From Stenopsyche tienmushanensis (lineage: Eukaryota; Arthropoda; Insecta; Trichoptera; Stenopsychidae): a DNA stretch of 64,000 nucleotides. A program made the position numbers and the translations under genes. The number at the start of each line of letters is the position of its first letter. Position 1 is the first letter of the stretch. The DNA is taken from the NCBI GenBank assembly GCA_008973525.1, contig WACJ01000084.1, positions 372,001-436,000 of the forward strand, in the 5' to 3' direction. The notes under the pieces are model-generated. The model made no database searches. It saw only the letters and a list, made by a program, of their open reading frames with translations, and was not told the DNA's origin. This document shows, piece by piece, positions 12,842-28,603 of this stretch.

Positions 12842-15800
12842 GAAAGCTCCTTGAAAATTTTCAAGAAATTTGAAGAACATTATTTTAATGATAAGACGAA
12901 ATTTTGAAAGTTAATATCTTATGTTCATCATACTACATATTTTTAATAGAATCACATTATTAGAATGTAAAAATAGATACATTAAAAAATAATTGCCCTT
13001 AAAAATATCAATGAGAATGATCTGGTTGATCTAATTCGTACTAATAAATTTAATTTGCATGAATTGAATTGCTCAATAGAAAAACAGGCATCCGAACTAT
13101 GAGAGATAATTTAAATTGATTTTTACAGATTCGAATTTGCATTATAAATTTAATATTCCACCTCGTAAGAGGTATTTATACGAAGCATGTTTAGAAAAAG
13201 TTACATTTGCTCTTAATTTTGCACGAAGATTGACCAATAAATTATATTTAAAAATGTATCAAATATTTATTTCAGGAAATGTTTCAGATCTAAAATTTAA
13301 TCATTAACATGTTTGCAATACCAATCCATCTTTTGACGATATATCGTATTTATGCATTAATTTAGATGCTAAGATCCAAAAACGTAAATGTTTACTCGAT
13401 ATTTAATTTTTGTAGAATTTAAAGTGCATATTTGTGCATATTATTTGAGGTAGCTGAATAAATGTACGTATAAAGTTTTGAAACAAAAATCTTATTTTAT
13501 GATTTGTACCGTTTGTGCAAGAAATACAGTGTTTATCTATTGACTACTTATTTATATTGCTCATATAGTGCCACGTATTTGTAAACATGATAAAGACGTT
13601 CAAATTAGTATTTGACCAAGGAGATTCAATTGACAAAGTTGATCAATGTTTGTATACAGAAAATCCATCAATTCAGAACAATGAGATAGTATGATGATGA
13701 AGAAAAATAGGCTGTTGTTTCCACTTGATCGGATCCTGATCGAATCCCAAATGAGCCAGGGCACGTGTTTTCTTTTTATTTTCACCTAAGGCTTAACTCC
13801 CTCGGCTGGAAAATAAAGGCTCCAGCAAATAAATATGATAAAACAAAGAAAATAGATTGAGCGTTTTGGACTGCGTTTTTATTCCCATTGAAAAAAGGTG
13901 TTTACTTTGCTCCGTCAATCCGCGAAGAAATCTTTTAAATGTATTATTTTTACAAGCGGATCTGGAAGACTTTATTTTTGCGTTAATATAATTTTCGCCA
14001 ACAGTGATAGATTACGGCGATTTTGCTCGAGGCAAATTTAAAAAAAACGTGGGCAATTCTCTGCCATAAAGAACACTTGATTTATAGCCTATCATTATTA
14101 AAATGCCCCTTTGGTTATTAAGCTGCATCGAATTAAAAATAACTCGCTCATCAGGAATACAAACCAAATCAATAGGCCATTATTAATCAAAATAGTATTT
14201 GTGGCTGCTAGAAGTTAATATTGAATAACGAAAATGTGACATATGACCGGTGATCGTTATAAAACCATTTGAAAATGAATTTAATTTCATGGTTCAATGT
14301 TTAAATACTAGGAACCACACGACCACGCAGCGTATTTTACAAATTTTTATGTACATTTTCGTTAGGTATATTCGAATTGGACGTCAAATAAATTTATTCA
14401 ATTTGATTTCAAGCCTATTATTTCATAGTATTCCACAAGTATGAATATTGGGTTTGTTCACGTTTTCATACACTTTTAATATATGCATTTATATTCCTAT
14501 TATTAAACCGTAATTTTAAAATAACCCAACCATTCTAAATATGTATTGAAATGTCCCGATAAATATTCTCATTAATGAAAAGAAGTTCAGAAAAAATATA
14601 ATCTATTTTAAACGCATGTGATTCAATGAAATCGGTAAAGTTTTGTCAAATTGATTTGGGTTGCTTTGCGATAAAATTCTTAAATTGTTTCTCAAACAAT
14701 TAGAATATATGAAAATAAAATTAGGGATGGCTTTCAAATAACTAGACCTATTGTTAATTTCCTTTCCTTAAGATATACTTCCTTTCTTTGCCCACAAAGC
14801 GTTGCATTCTGTTTTTTTTTCTGAAGCAATGATGTCAGTTATCTTCCATCAGTTCTCTCAGAAGCTCTTCGGAGTTTTCTTTTACTTCAGTAATCTATCA
14901 AATCTGCTGTTTTGAGCAGAGAAGAGCTTTATTAAAAGCGCAGAAAACTGATAATTTATCCTGATGAAATAATTTCTCACAAACGTTGTCTATATTGACC
15001 ATTTTTCTCAAAAATTTCCGTTTTTTTATATTAGACTTGATTTATTTAGAATTTCGGCTTTTTATAATATTTTGTGCTTTATTCAACTTATTGATGATGC
15101 TGTTTGAGAGATTATAAAGATACACGATTTTCAAACAAGAATATAATATAATGGGCACTGTTTTTTGCTGTTGTTAATAAATGTTTGTTATTAAATTAAG
15201 TGATATACTTTGAAGATCCTATAGGTCGTCTGGTAATTAAGCTAACAAACTTTAAAGTCGTTAGGTTTGAGTTAAAACATGCTGTGCAATGTGGCCGGCA
15301 TCCATATTTTAAAACACATTAACCACTCGTAATTGGTATATTTTGGCGCAGTTTTGGTCAAAAGGCACTAATTTATTATTTTTACATTGATATACAAACA
15401 CTTAAATAAAATATTGTGCTCGATCGTATTAGCTGCGAATGTCGGATGTATGTTATAATATAATTAAGGATCGATCTGTAGAATTGTGTGATTGGTTGTG
15501 TATACAAAGTGCGAATAATTTGAATTGAATTAATTATTGGTGAGGTTTGTTTTCAAGAAATCGTTTTCTACATTTGTATTAAGTTTTTTTAAAAAATATT
15601 TAGCAAAGTTAATTTCTTTAAATTTGCGACCCAGAATTTGATAACAAAACAAGGAACTATGACGATATCTAAACAGGTAAATAGCAGAAAATCATATTCC
15701 AAGGATTAACAACGATATTAACAGAATCTTCCCATTACCACACTCGGAAGAGATCGCGAGAATGAGAACATGAGATACAATTCTTAAGGGTTGTAAAGAT

Positions 15801-18800
15801 CTTCAACCAAACCATTGCGAGAGAAAGACAGTTTAGATTTCGTTAATTTCAGGAAACGCTTAGTATAGCTAATATAGTCGCCAATAAGGCTTTCTACTAC
15901 TTCTGTATTTATAAGCACATGAATTCCTTATTGAGAAGGTCCTTAAAAATTAAAACTAAATTTAAAATATTTCAAAAGTAAATAATAAATTATTGACGAT
16001 GGCATATTTTGAGGCCAAAGCATCCAAAAAAATTAATACTTTATCATAAAATAATATATGCCAAAAATACTGATATTTTAGCAAGATTCCAAAGCGCTGA
16101 ATAAAAACTTGTATCAAAATAAAGCAGAATAACACAAAAATATTTGCCTTAGTTTAATATTCAATTATACTGCATAAATGTCACATGTGAAAACAGCTGG
16201 GTTCGTATCTAAACTAGGGTTGAATTTAAATTCATCAGCTATTATTGAAGGGTTCGGAACTCTATTTTTGCAACGTAGCTAGGGAAAATATTTAAATAAC
16301 ACGGAATAGCCAATATGTCACGCTCCATTTATTTACCCGATTTTTTTTTAGATATTGTCATTTGACATTCATGAATATATTTAACATTTCTTGGATATTG
16401 GAAAATGGCTGAATACTGGTATATTAAGGAAAACGGAAAGTTATCAACATTTCGAGACTTTTCCTTTTACAGTATGTATCGAGGCACGGTTAAAGAAATA
16501 CGCATTTCTGGTATTAGATAGCGAGAGCTGTAAATTAGTTTCTATCGATATCAATAAATAGTCATGATCGAAAATTGATTGAAATATTACATGAACAGTG
16601 GCAAAAATTTTGTTCGTTGTTTTGGAAAGCATTAAAAATGAATTACTTTTAATATTTAAAATACGTTTACTATGATAGATTAAATATATTTATATGCAGT
16701 AAAATGTTTGTGATTTTAACAATATATTATATGAAATTATAACCAATTTTGGCGTTAAATAAACCCCATAATGCGATTTAGATTACGCACATTAGGATTA
16801 AATCGACATGAACTGACGAGAAAACGTCATTCCTAGCTTTCAAAATATTTATTAGAATAACATTATCTAATTTTTTTCATTGTAATAAAATCAATTTGTA
16901 AAGTTCCCCACAGTATTATCATGTGAGGTGTTGAAAGCTCAATTTAAAATCCAAAGCTACCGATAAGAAGTTATGCTAATTAAAACAAAGGTTGTTCTAA
17001 AGACTCAAAATATTATTTTCAATCTGCAATCATTAATTCTAAATTAAAGTTCCATAACAATTAAGTTTTCAAAACACAATATGAAATTACATTGGGTCAA
17101 TACAAGAACAGATTATAGATTTGAATCACATGAACTTCTATATATTCTGTTGACAAAAAATATTAATAGACAGATGAAACTGCGATAAATTACAACCCAG
17201 AAAGATATTCATCGGTATATAAATATCCATAATGGTGATGTGAAAATAATATAAGATTTGTTGTGGGAATATATTTTATAAAATTTCTTTATAATATCAT
17301 GCTTGTAATCGATGATAACGTTTTGACATGCGATTGACGTGGCATTTTCAAGATTCTATAAGAAAATAAAAGTCAAAGGTGAAAAAAGGGGAGGAAAGAT
17401 ATCTAGGAATTATGATGTTGTATTATCATATCAATGACTTAAATTTGATTTTATTATATGAGATCATTTAAATTTATAAAACGATTTTAACGATAAATAC
17501 CCGCTTGGAAGAAATGTATTTTTTTGATAATGATAACTAGTTAAATTAGATCATTACCATAGAAATATCGATAAAAACACGCCAATGTCATCGATGAACA
17601 GGATTATTAATTTGATTAATTTATTATTAATTTAATATTTCAAAAATACAGTATTTTCGAATAAGTTCGAATAATTATTTTTTAAAACCCTGTTTTCACA
17701 ACAAGTACAACAATCAGACCAAGTATGATTTCAGAAAGTTCACGAAGAGTTAATTGGAAAGCACTGACTCTAAGAGCTTTCAGTAGCTGAGTATTGTTTG
17801 CCCTCGAAATCAAAGCAGCTCTATAGCATCTTCAGATGAGATTGCAATAATAAACGACTAACTTTCGTCTGTAATATCTAACGCAGAAACAAATTAAAAA
17901 AACAGTATTCACAGCAAAATATGACAAATTTAATATATTTTTAATATTACTTGAAAGGAGGACATTAAGATGAGCGTCTCATTGTATCGCGTTTAAATTG
18001 GACGCTAGTTTATGTAGACTTGGATTTTATGAAGCAGCCATATAGAATCGTTTTATTTCGCATAAATTCAGCGATTGTCAATTGATAATAGCATATAAAC
18101 AAAAAAGAAAAAAAAGCCTGGTGATAATTTTGATGCATTGCAGATATGATTCATCTTCAACATTACGGCTAACAATAAAGCTTTTGTGAGATTTTTGCAG
18201 ATAGCGACTCTTTTTGTTTTTGAATTAATTTATAATCCACCGTATTATTTTCAGCTACCTGAAAATATATTTTTACTATTATATTTCGGTCTCACGTAAT
18301 TAAGAACGGTGGTTTACGAGAGTCCCAAAGGTTGCTCACAGATGGAAGATATGAAGAATTATAAGAGTTGTACCGCATTTTGTTCGCAAATTGATATTCT
18401 ATATATAGCGCTGGAAAAACACGAAACTAAATTCAAAATAGATGCTATCACACAAAGAAGAACAATAATAAAAATTCAAAATAGAGTTTAAAAATAACCC
18501 ATCGACACATTTTGATAAAAAGTGCTAAATTTCATTAAAAACTATCCGCTTTTATTGCTTACGAATGTTTTATAGTAATTACTATAATTATCATTTAATA
18601 CTATAACTTTGTACCTATTAAGATTTTACATTGTATAGTTTTACCTAACTTAACAGAGATACACATACATAGCTGTTACATTAAAGCCTGTATATTAATC
18701 TAGAATTTAGCAGAGAATTATTTTGATCTATTATAATATATAAGAATATAATTCTTTTTTCCGTAATTTTATAACGAACAAACCTTAAAAAGTTTTAATG

Positions 18801-18942
18801 ATCGTTATATCTTTTTTATGATTAAGATTTTCTAAGCTGAATTTTTTGAATGAATCATATGAATAACTTTTTTTTTGGCATAATCAATTTATTATTTCGC
18901 TCAAATAATTTTCAAAATAAATAAAATTCAGGGATTTATATA
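12842..18942. other. AT-rich gene desert
   Basis: I see no gene, RNA gene or transposon end that I can support in this interval. ORFs at 13116, 13600, 14250, 16444 and 18309 are 60-64 codons with no motif and have the composition of chance frames. Confidence 0.55.
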
Positions 18943-19060
18943 CGGGGTCCGCCAGATTAAATGTTACCCACCTTTTGCCATTAGAACTGTCAATCCGTCA
19001 ATAAAATGGCGCTTACTTTTAGTTTTACGTCAGTTTATCACATATACAGACCGTAGAAAG
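18943..19060. mobile_element. possible end of an unidentified DNA transposon
   Basis: After a TA dinucleotide, the sequence starting CGGGGTCCGCCAGATTAAAT and continuing through TGTTACCCACC is GC-richer than its flanks and reads like the terminus of a Tc1/mariner-like element. I could not find the matching inverted end or a transposase frame downstream. This is therefore a suspicion based on base composition and style, not a demonstrated element. Confidence 0.25.
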
Positions 19061-22000
19061 CATTTTGTAGTAGAACTTTTTAATAATTTAGTGTAGTGAG
19101 TGTTAATACATTATAATAAAAAAACGTGAAAATATTCATCAGGTTATAATTTGGATTGCATTGGTAACTGAACGTCTTTTTTTTGCTTATATTGTGTTTA
19201 TTAAGATTTCTGATTTAAATTAAAGTATTTTATATTAAACTAGTAAATATCAAGCATGCGTTGTAATGCTAAACATTGTACATATGTTGTAATGTACCAC
19301 CATGGTACTACCACTGAAAGTCTCACATAACAAATTGAGTACATAAACAATGCTTGTATTAATTTTATAACATTTACAAAAGTGCGTACAATGACTTCCT
19401 AAAGTTTCATTGTAATCGGATAAACGGTATGGCAGTGCATAAAATATGAACAAACAAACATTGATTTTTATATATAAGATATCAGACGAAATGAATGTAA
19501 TCCTTTCCTATAAATTTATGGCTGTTTATGGCTGCACTATAATGATGATATTATGTCATATTTTGAGATATATAATTTGAAATATATTTTATATTACTTT
19601 GGGAGCCACTGATTGGTAGCAATCTGTCAGGAGCAGCAAGTTTATAGCCATAGTAAAAACTTAATATAAAAATAAAAAGGATACGGTATAGCACGTGTAA
19701 TAATAGTGTTTTTTTTTTTTTGCAAAAAGAGTGAATTCGTTACCGCATCCAAATTAAATACCACCAATAAATTTAGAGTGCAATATTGGAAAACTGAAAT
19801 TCACCCCAATTGTTTATTGCGGTTGCTTTGATATGAGTTTTCAAACAAGTAGTATTAAATATGTCCAACATTGATTACATATTCGAATACATTCCAGACT
19901 GTGTGGCTTTCAAATCGTATGTTATCTGAAGAAGTAAAGCTTGCAAATAATAAATGAGAGATTCAAAGCGTTATTTCGGATACGGTCTGGGGCCAAATAT
20001 AGCACGAAATAAATAAATGTTGTGGAATCGGCCAATAAAATTTGATGATAAATAATCAAGAAAATAAGGTGTTAAGTAAAAAAGGTCAATTTAATGAAAG
20101 CGTACTATTTTCCTGAATATAGTAATAGCAAATTTTCTATACGTTTGCTTTTATGATCTCAATTTTCGGTGAGCTGAAATATCAGGTTGCTAAAATATGT
20201 TGTAAATATTGAATGTGACAGCAGGGAGAGATTCTACTTTTGTCTATTTTAAGGTTCCAAAAACAGGATGCCCATATTGAAACTATCAGGATTGGACGTA
20301 AATATGAATTGGAGTGACGTCAATTTCAGAGGACAATGTATGTATGCTCGCATGAGAATAATAAACAATTTCGTCGACGTACTGACTTCATTTTGGGAAA
20401 ACTTTCATTGAGAGATTTTTTCATGATAAAATATGATTTATGATAAGATTAAAAAATATGTGATTGTTTGAATAGAATAAGTGGTAAGGTACTGAATAAT
20501 CGTTATACAACATTTAAAATGTATTATAGATAGAAAAGATAAGATATAGAATCGAATATTGAAATGGATTAGAATATGTTATTTTTATATTACAATTAGC
20601 TTTGCTTGTCGTTTAAATTTATTATCTTTTGTCTATCTATTGGAACGTTTACAGAAATAGTATTGCCAAAGTTGATTGAGAAGTGAATTAATTAAAATAT
20701 TATACTAATTACAGCATTTGTAAAAAATGGAAATAGTATAAAAATATAATATTGTTAAGCTTTAATATAGGTTTAATTAGCTTTGATGATGCAATTGATG
20801 CATTTGATTAAATACAAGATCATTGCATAATGATTTTACATGGAACTGTTATTTTAAGTTTGACATTTTTTTTAGAAGAAGAAGAATAGTGATTGTACAT
20901 TTATCAATACAAATATAAAAGTATATGTGATTGGCATGATAACTTATGCCTAAATATTTAATGGGTCGACGCATGACTGATTTTGATCTTTTAAGTGACC
21001 TGAGCGATACTGTTTGGATGTATTTTTGTCTAATTATCCTTGAGAATTATATAAATGAAAATTAAATTTGGAACAAGCGCAAATCCGACTTTTTGAACAC
21101 GCCATAGTCATGCGATTTCATAAATTTTATCCATGATGACAAAATGTATTAAATTCAACAAAACTGAAATTTCTTCTCATAAATCATAAAAAATAACGGA
21201 CGATACTCAAATAAGTCATACGAGTTGGAATGAGCGTGGGATGCAAATTGTATTTGTGTCAGAATTTAAAATTCCACCAGCCTGAGTTGTGTTCATTCAT
21301 CGAAGAAAAATGCAAAATACATCTTTTTATCTTGAATAATATGGCAAAACCATGATATTTTACATTTTTTATTATTGCATAAATATTAAATTATTTTTTT
21401 TAGTTAATTAAGAGGGTATATAGATTTTGAATTCAATAATAAGTGTTTTTTTTAAATAATTGCCATAGACTTATTAAAAATTTTATTTAAAAATAATTGG
21501 GATATTGGGATCAAATTTTAGATTCTTATTATAAAGTTTCGATTTTAAATCCAGACTTTCACACAACCAATAGCTTTGGCAGATTAAAAAATCCTCTTTT
21601 ATCTAAAATTTCTATTCAAACAGACTTATACTTATTTATTCATACGCAAAAGGCAATAGAAAAACACCTCATGAAATTTATTATTTTTTCTATGAAGATA
21701 GTCGATTTCTGTCAATAGACATGTAAAATTTACATAGGCATATAATTTCATGTTAATATAATTTTAAATCAGAATTTTAAGATGAGCATTTGAAAATTTC
21801 AAAATCGTTTCTAATTGTCAATCTTTTTTGGTTTTATAATAAATCAAATGGTTGAAGTTCCTGTGTATGTTTTAATTTTTTGACCCTTCTCTTATCTTGG
21901 GATAGTATGATGATGATTATCACTTGAGTCATATTGAAGGTCATTTTTAAAAAGGCAAGCCCTGAAATAAATTTAAATGGTGCTAAATAAGCGAATTTAA

Positions 22001-22728
22001 TGTTTTATTATTATTTATATAATATTAAAAAAAATAAGAAAAATAAGTAGGTTCTTTTAGAAGAAATCTGTTTAATGTTCTACAGCTTTGAGTTGCATTG
22101 ACGCCAAATGCCTGAATCAAATGGATACAAAAGGTATTGGGGATTATCTGTCGAACGATGATATAATATGATAAGTCGTAGCATGCCGTTTTAATTTGAC
22201 CAAACTAAATTGCAGATTAGAAGAACCTAAATATGGATAAAGGAATTTCATGGATGTTTCAAAAGTTAGAAAGTCTTATAAATTGAACGATGTCTTCATA
22301 AGGCCAATGATAAAAAAGGAATAGTGCAAAGAAAATACAAGAAAAAATAAAGTCGAGTGCCTGGAGCCTGCTCAATATTTTTAAAAGAACTTGAATTTAT
22401 TTTTGGATAAATATAACTGGAGTTCATTCTTTCTACATGACTGATGAATTTATATTTCCATAATCATACCATCGTATGGTTACATAGCATTCAATTTTTT
22501 ATTCTTAAAATAGGATTTATTACTTGGATTATAGAGAATGGGTATTGTTATATTTAATTTTTTTCTAAAGATTTCCCCATAATTCTTTCATGAAAGTGTA
22601 CTATTTACAAGCAATACAAATTAATGACATGTGAAAAAATAATGAACTTTTCAGATACAAAGCATCGAATTCTTCCATCATTTCAAATTTATCTCAGCAG
22701 AAATATATATATGGTAGAAGGCGAAATG

Positions 22729-22750
22729 GAGCTTTCACAAATGAAAGCTC
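22729..22750. repeat. perfect 9-bp hairpin
   Basis: Arms GAGCTTTCA and TGAAAGCTC enclose a 4-nt loop. The arms contain G and C in an AT-rich setting, so this is less likely to be chance than the many A/T-only hairpins nearby. No function is implied. Confidence 0.6.
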
Positions 22751-25700
22751 GAAAAAGCTATCGATGCGATTTTCCGTGGTTTCCCTATCGCATTGCTTCA
22801 CGCACGTCCCAAATATTGATACTTTAATCCTGCAAAATCGTGTTTCCATTTTTGTCAAATGGAAAACGTGGCCAAAATAAAAACTACCTTCTTATTTTTT
22901 ATTATTTACAGCCACAAATGAATGACCGAACATTCAAAATGGTCATGATAAGCCTCTAATCTCCTTATTTTCTGGCTATCCTGCATGCATTAAAAGAGTT
23001 GCGGAAAGTCACGCGATTTTTTAAATGCACGCGCTGAGAGCCTGAAAAAAGAATTAAACGAAAACGTGTATTATCACGCCATGGCTGTTTATTTAGTATT
23101 GTGCTAAATATATACGTTAGTATAGGTCAACGATAAAGGATTATAGTCGAGAGTGATTAGCATGGACGTCATTGATGATGGATACGTATTTAACTTATCG
23201 GCTATATAAATTTAAGATAGCTTACAAATGCAGTAAAAAAATCTCTGAAATCCTGAAAAAACACTAAATATGAATTTAAAAAATTTTCCTCATCATTTAA
23301 CACTTCATTTTTTTACTTCAATCATACTTGTAAAAAGTATATATTTCTAATGGATTTCTTTTTCATCTTTTCAGTATAAGATCAATATCCAGACTTTAAG
23401 CAGATCGCTGAAATATAATGTGAGTATATAAAAATAAATTTTGATATAATTAAATATGTATTATCTCATAAGGATATTTCAATAAAAAATATCTTTAATT
23501 TTACAAAATAATTCTCTAAGTTTTTTTTACAATGTGAAAAAGAGCTTCTGATTGTTCACTAAAACAGGTCATCACAGCTTTCTTCACTTTTTCATAATTC
23601 AAATAACTTATCTACTTTAGGATTCTTTTAAAATACAGGAATAAAAATAGTCTAAGAAGGATAAGTTCGAATTATATAGTTATGTATTTTCTATAGCCTT
23701 AAACTTCTTTTGCTATTTGAAACATGTTCATCAATCTAACTGCCAAAATCATGAATATGTAACATAGTAATACGAAAGGGCATATTTATTGTAAATAAAT
23801 ACTAAGCAGTAAAGCAAATTGTATAACTGATATTTGTATCAAATGACCAACCAGCTTATTAACCTTTTTCATACTTAATTATGAATTATTAAACGCTCCT
23901 TGTTTATATCGATGTTCAAATTTTTTTTAAAAATGATCAGTAAACTACCCAGATTATTATTTTGGTAATATTCAGATGTTCATATATAATGTCTTTGGCT
24001 GAATAAATATGAGCAAAACTTTAAAGATTAATTGGCTTTGTTTGTAAAACGATGCGCAATAATAGTTTCAGATTTGTACCTCTGGATATTATGTCTTAAG
24101 TTTAGCCATTTTGTATTATTGTCTTCAAGTTTAAGCAATAAAAAAGCTAATTTTGCATATAAACAAATATACATAATTATGTTCTATTGTATAATAGTCC
24201 TATTTTTATAATAGTGAAACTTAGTAAAGAGTACTTTAAAATAAATATATTTTTTATATTTTCTTTTCATAGTCTTAGATTAAGGTTTTCGATATTGGCC
24301 TTTAGAAAGTCAAAATTTTAATATTTCTCAATTTTTTCGATAATTTAAAATACTGTTAGATTTGTATAAAAGACTTTGACATTCATCTCATAAGTCCGTT
24401 TTATAGATTATATTAAATTTAAATTAAACATTAGGATTTATTAATAACCAAATTTAAATCATTCATTTGCTGTAATTTCTTAAAGTGCTTGATTTTTTTA
24501 AAAATTGAACGTTGAATAATATTTTACATAGTATATTAATGTTGGAATTCACTTAATTGACCTGATGGAAATACTTTTTTTATTAGAAAAAAATATTCAA
24601 TGGATTAAATTTACAACCAGGTACATTGATTAAAATATTTGAAACGAATTTAATTTTCATCCTTAGACTGCTTAAAAATTATGAGTGGGTAAGAAAATCC
24701 ATTAAGGCGTTAATGGAGGGTTGAAAGCTGAGCTAATTAAAGTGGAGCATCTTGCGCTCTTCTCCTATATTAGTACATTCTATGATTATATATTACCATA
24801 CTTAGTGACCAGAAAATTGCATTAAATTATTTTCTTTGAGCGTCGTAAATTATAACCTTTAATAATATCCAAGTTTAGGTAATCTCTAAATATTGATAGT
24901 TCAAGGCGAATTTGGGTCAAAACAATTCATCCTTCGGCTAAAATTACCCTCCCATGTTGTGATTGCGATAACTGCTTGTTTGCGAACTGTAAAGGATATA
25001 TTTGAACTTGAGATAATTAAGTTAAGACCAAAATTTTAGGGCAAAAGAACTTAAGCGACTACGGCATGTGGTTAGTATTTGGAGCTATATATAAAGGAGT
25101 TAAATAATACTTGAAAACGAATATAGACTAAATTTATAGTATTAAAGGACTTTCGTTTGTATATATTCAGATGTTTGAGTAATAGAAAACCGTATGCATA
25201 CGAGCTTACAATGAGAGCTTTTTTATTTAAATGTATTATATTTAAATTATTTTAATTCCATAATATTTCATAGTCTAAGCTTTGAAATTGTAAGCTAATT
25301 TTTAATGCATTAAATAGGATATCATATTTCAAATCCCGTGACGTGTGATCGTGCGTTACCATGTTGAAATACGACTTGTTTTCTTCTTTCGTTACTGTCA
25401 CCAAGACTACATATTAATTCAATGGTTTTTATGAAGGTCTTTTGCAGATTTTTTAAGCACCGATAGCCCTTATCTCAAATTTACATTTGTCCGACGTAAT
25501 CATAAATGTAATTTTAAGGCTTAAATCATACACGTGCCTTTTTGATGTCGACCGACATCAACGTCATATAAAGCAGATTTCTGGCCAAACTTTGCAGGCT
25601 TGTAAATTTTCGTTATGAAATCAAATATGGTTTATGAAATGCGTATGGGTGAGCTTAGGGCGACATTTTAAATCCGTAAGATTTTTAATAAATTCAAATT

Positions 25701-26253
25701 TCAGTTAAATTTTCGTTATAAATTATCTCTGAAAGTGTCAAAATTTCAGCGGAATTATCTTAAGACAGATACTTCAAGAATTTTAAAAGTAATTTGATTA
25801 TAAACGTTTTGAAGCTATTCGAGAAGAATCTTTTATTGTAAGACTCGTCGTAATTGGATTGAAACGATTTCTCTACGATTCGATCTTGCAAATATTTTAA
25901 TTCTTAAAATAATAATATTTTTTCTTATCAATATTATAGCCATTTGTCAACTTACTACGGGGTTCTTTTCTGCCACTTCGTTACATAAATTTAGTCTCTT
26001 AATAATTTTTATTTCTAATTGTTAACTAGATATTAATATAATCATATCTTTAAACTATGTTAATAAACGTTAAAAGAGTGTCATATTTGTTATTGGATTT
26101 AAGCGATCTCCATATGATAATTTTCGGAGGATGAAAATTTAACAATTAGAGATGTTCGATCGGAAATATTCATACTTTCGATCTTTCAAAGTTACTGGTT
26201 TGATTATTTTCCCACCACTATACAAACATCAAAATATAACATCAATTCTTCTC

Positions 26254-26295
26254 ATATATATATATATATATATATAATATATATATATATATATA
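26254..26295. repeat. (AT)n microsatellite
   Basis: This is a nearly uninterrupted AT dinucleotide run of about 42 bp with a single phase break. It is probably polymorphic in length. A shorter TA run lies at 45995-46011. Confidence 0.9.
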
Positions 26296-28603
26296 CTTGT
26301 TATACATTTTTTTAAAATATAGATTTAAACGACATGAAATTTTGATCTAGATATTAAAAAACCTTTTGATACATATCGATAGGGATAATGACAGCAATTC
26401 TCCTAATGCGAATTCAGGGTGAAGCAGTCAAATGGAAATGTCTTTGGTAATACCTTGCCATAACGCAAAATCACACAGACGGTTCTTGGGTTAACCCTAC
26501 AAGATTGAATATCTGAAGGTTCCTGAAATCAATTGATAATTGCAAATCGAATCAGTGACATGAAAAAGGAAGACCATGACTGCGATGAAATGATGTCGAA
26601 ATTCATGATTATGGAAAGGCCTGGTAATAAACAACAGTAGACTTTGATTTTTTAAACCAAGATAAGATTTAATAATAAATAATATATTTTATGGGAAAGC
26701 CCTTGGATATGAACAATTAATGAAGTCATTCTTGCCAAATAAGAGAATTGAGATTCTCATTTCTATTATTGTTTCCGGTTAATGGACCTGAAGAAAACCA
26801 GTTAAATCTTTGTATAATGAGACATGTGGTAATTTGGATCACATAATTATCATTGTTATTATTAAGAAGACAATAAGATTTATTTTACGCCTTTCTTAAT
26901 ATTCTTAGCTATATAATGACATTTTTTTTACATTTGGGAAATTTTATAAGTACATATAAAATTATAATCAGGGAGAAAACATAATCTTAGTTCCACTTAG
27001 AGAATAATAATACGGCAAAATGCATTTGTATGAGAAATATGATGTTTAAACTGTCAAAAAATGTCATCTACATTTAAATACCATACTGAAATTCGTTTAG
27101 GGTTGTACGAAAAAAAAACGTAATGACTTTATAACATACGTGATATCTCTATAGGGGTGTCCTTTTTCAATTTTGTTATCTGATATTTTAGTATTTCCGC
27201 TCGGAGCGTGTTTCGCCAAAATAATTTGCCATACATTTGACACCGTGTCACGTTCATCTATCATTACCAACTACGTCTTTCATTTTCATCGACTATTTTC
27301 AAACACTTCATTTGTATGTTATATGTGTCGAAAACAATATAAATATTCTGCTATAAAATTATATGAGCCTTGAGTTTTCTTCTTTAGAGTTGTTAGACGT
27401 GATGGATTATAATGTCGAAACTTTTTAGAATGGCGCCCACGTTTTGGAGATTTTCCTAAAAATTCATGCATTATCCAAATACGAAAGTAGTATAAAAAGT
27501 TGGAAGAATAACTCATTTCATCCGCGAATAGATTTCAACCGTTTGATATTCATATATGTTGAGAGTTTGTCGGTACATTGTTTTCGTTTCGAGGAATTGA
27601 AAATTTCTCGAAAGCTGCCAAATTAAAAATTTAAATCATCTAAGCTCTTCAAAGAGGTTTCCGGTTCTAGAAACGATATGTCGACTCTGATAATGGTAAG
27701 TATTGAAAATCGCTTTAGAATACGTTTGCCAGTTTCCATAATGGACGAAAGGTTTCAGAGCAGCCTCTTGTTATACTTATATCGTTACAAACAGTTTCTT
27801 CACTATCTTCAAATGATATATACTACGGAATATTTTATCTACATTAACCGATCTTGTGGAATTCAACATGGAGTATTCTACCACCGTACAACTTACATTT
27901 GAAAAACCACTCAGTAGGAGCGATTACAACTTGTGCAATTAAATTCAAATAAAAACCTCCAAATTTGATTTTAAGACTTTACTAAGACAAGAGTTATAAA
28001 TTATTTCAATTTTGATGAAATTTGATCGAAAATCATCACGTAATAATAATAGATTAAAATTTCGAAACTTTTTGATCATTTAGCCATTTAGAAATATAAA
28101 TATTATTTAGCACCTAAAAATTATTATGATACATATATTGGTGAACCCAAACGTGTCTTCGCATTTCAATGGATCTTAGCATTTTCTACTTTGCAAATTG
28201 AGACAACCCTAAATAAGCAATTTAATGGCTCGTATACAATATTAACAAAAAATAAGAATATTCATTATGTGTTGTGACAATCTTGAACAAGAAATGCTCA
28301 AGATCCGTAAATAATTCTGCAAGATAGCATGTGGTATAGATGCTATCCTGCACACAAATCGCTTTTAGATAATAAAATATATAAATCAAACAACTTTGTA
28401 ATCAAATTCTATTATCTCTAAAATCGCTGGTGGTTAAAAAGTTAATTGGCTATTTGAACTTCAACCTATCAATAAAGCACACGTGAAAAACATTTTATGA
28501 TTAAAACTTGACATATTTCGAATGAAATGCTTTGATATTCACATGTGCTGTTGTATAGTACTACTATAGCTGGGGGCCGTATATTTTTTCCTTTGTCTTT
28601 ATA

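Larger units (their letters stand above)
19061..28601. other. AT-rich gene desert with one hairpin and one AT microsatellite
   Basis: I support no gene here. Short ORFs at 19250, 21497, 22624, 27173, 27319, 27444 and 27678 lack motifs. Two small structures stand out and are listed separately: a perfect hairpin at 22729-22750 and an (AT)n run at 26254-26295. A 7-bp inverted repeat (GATGTCG/CGACATC, 2-nt loop) lies at 25544-25559, next to a CACGTG E-box sequence at 25531-25536. Confidence 0.5.
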
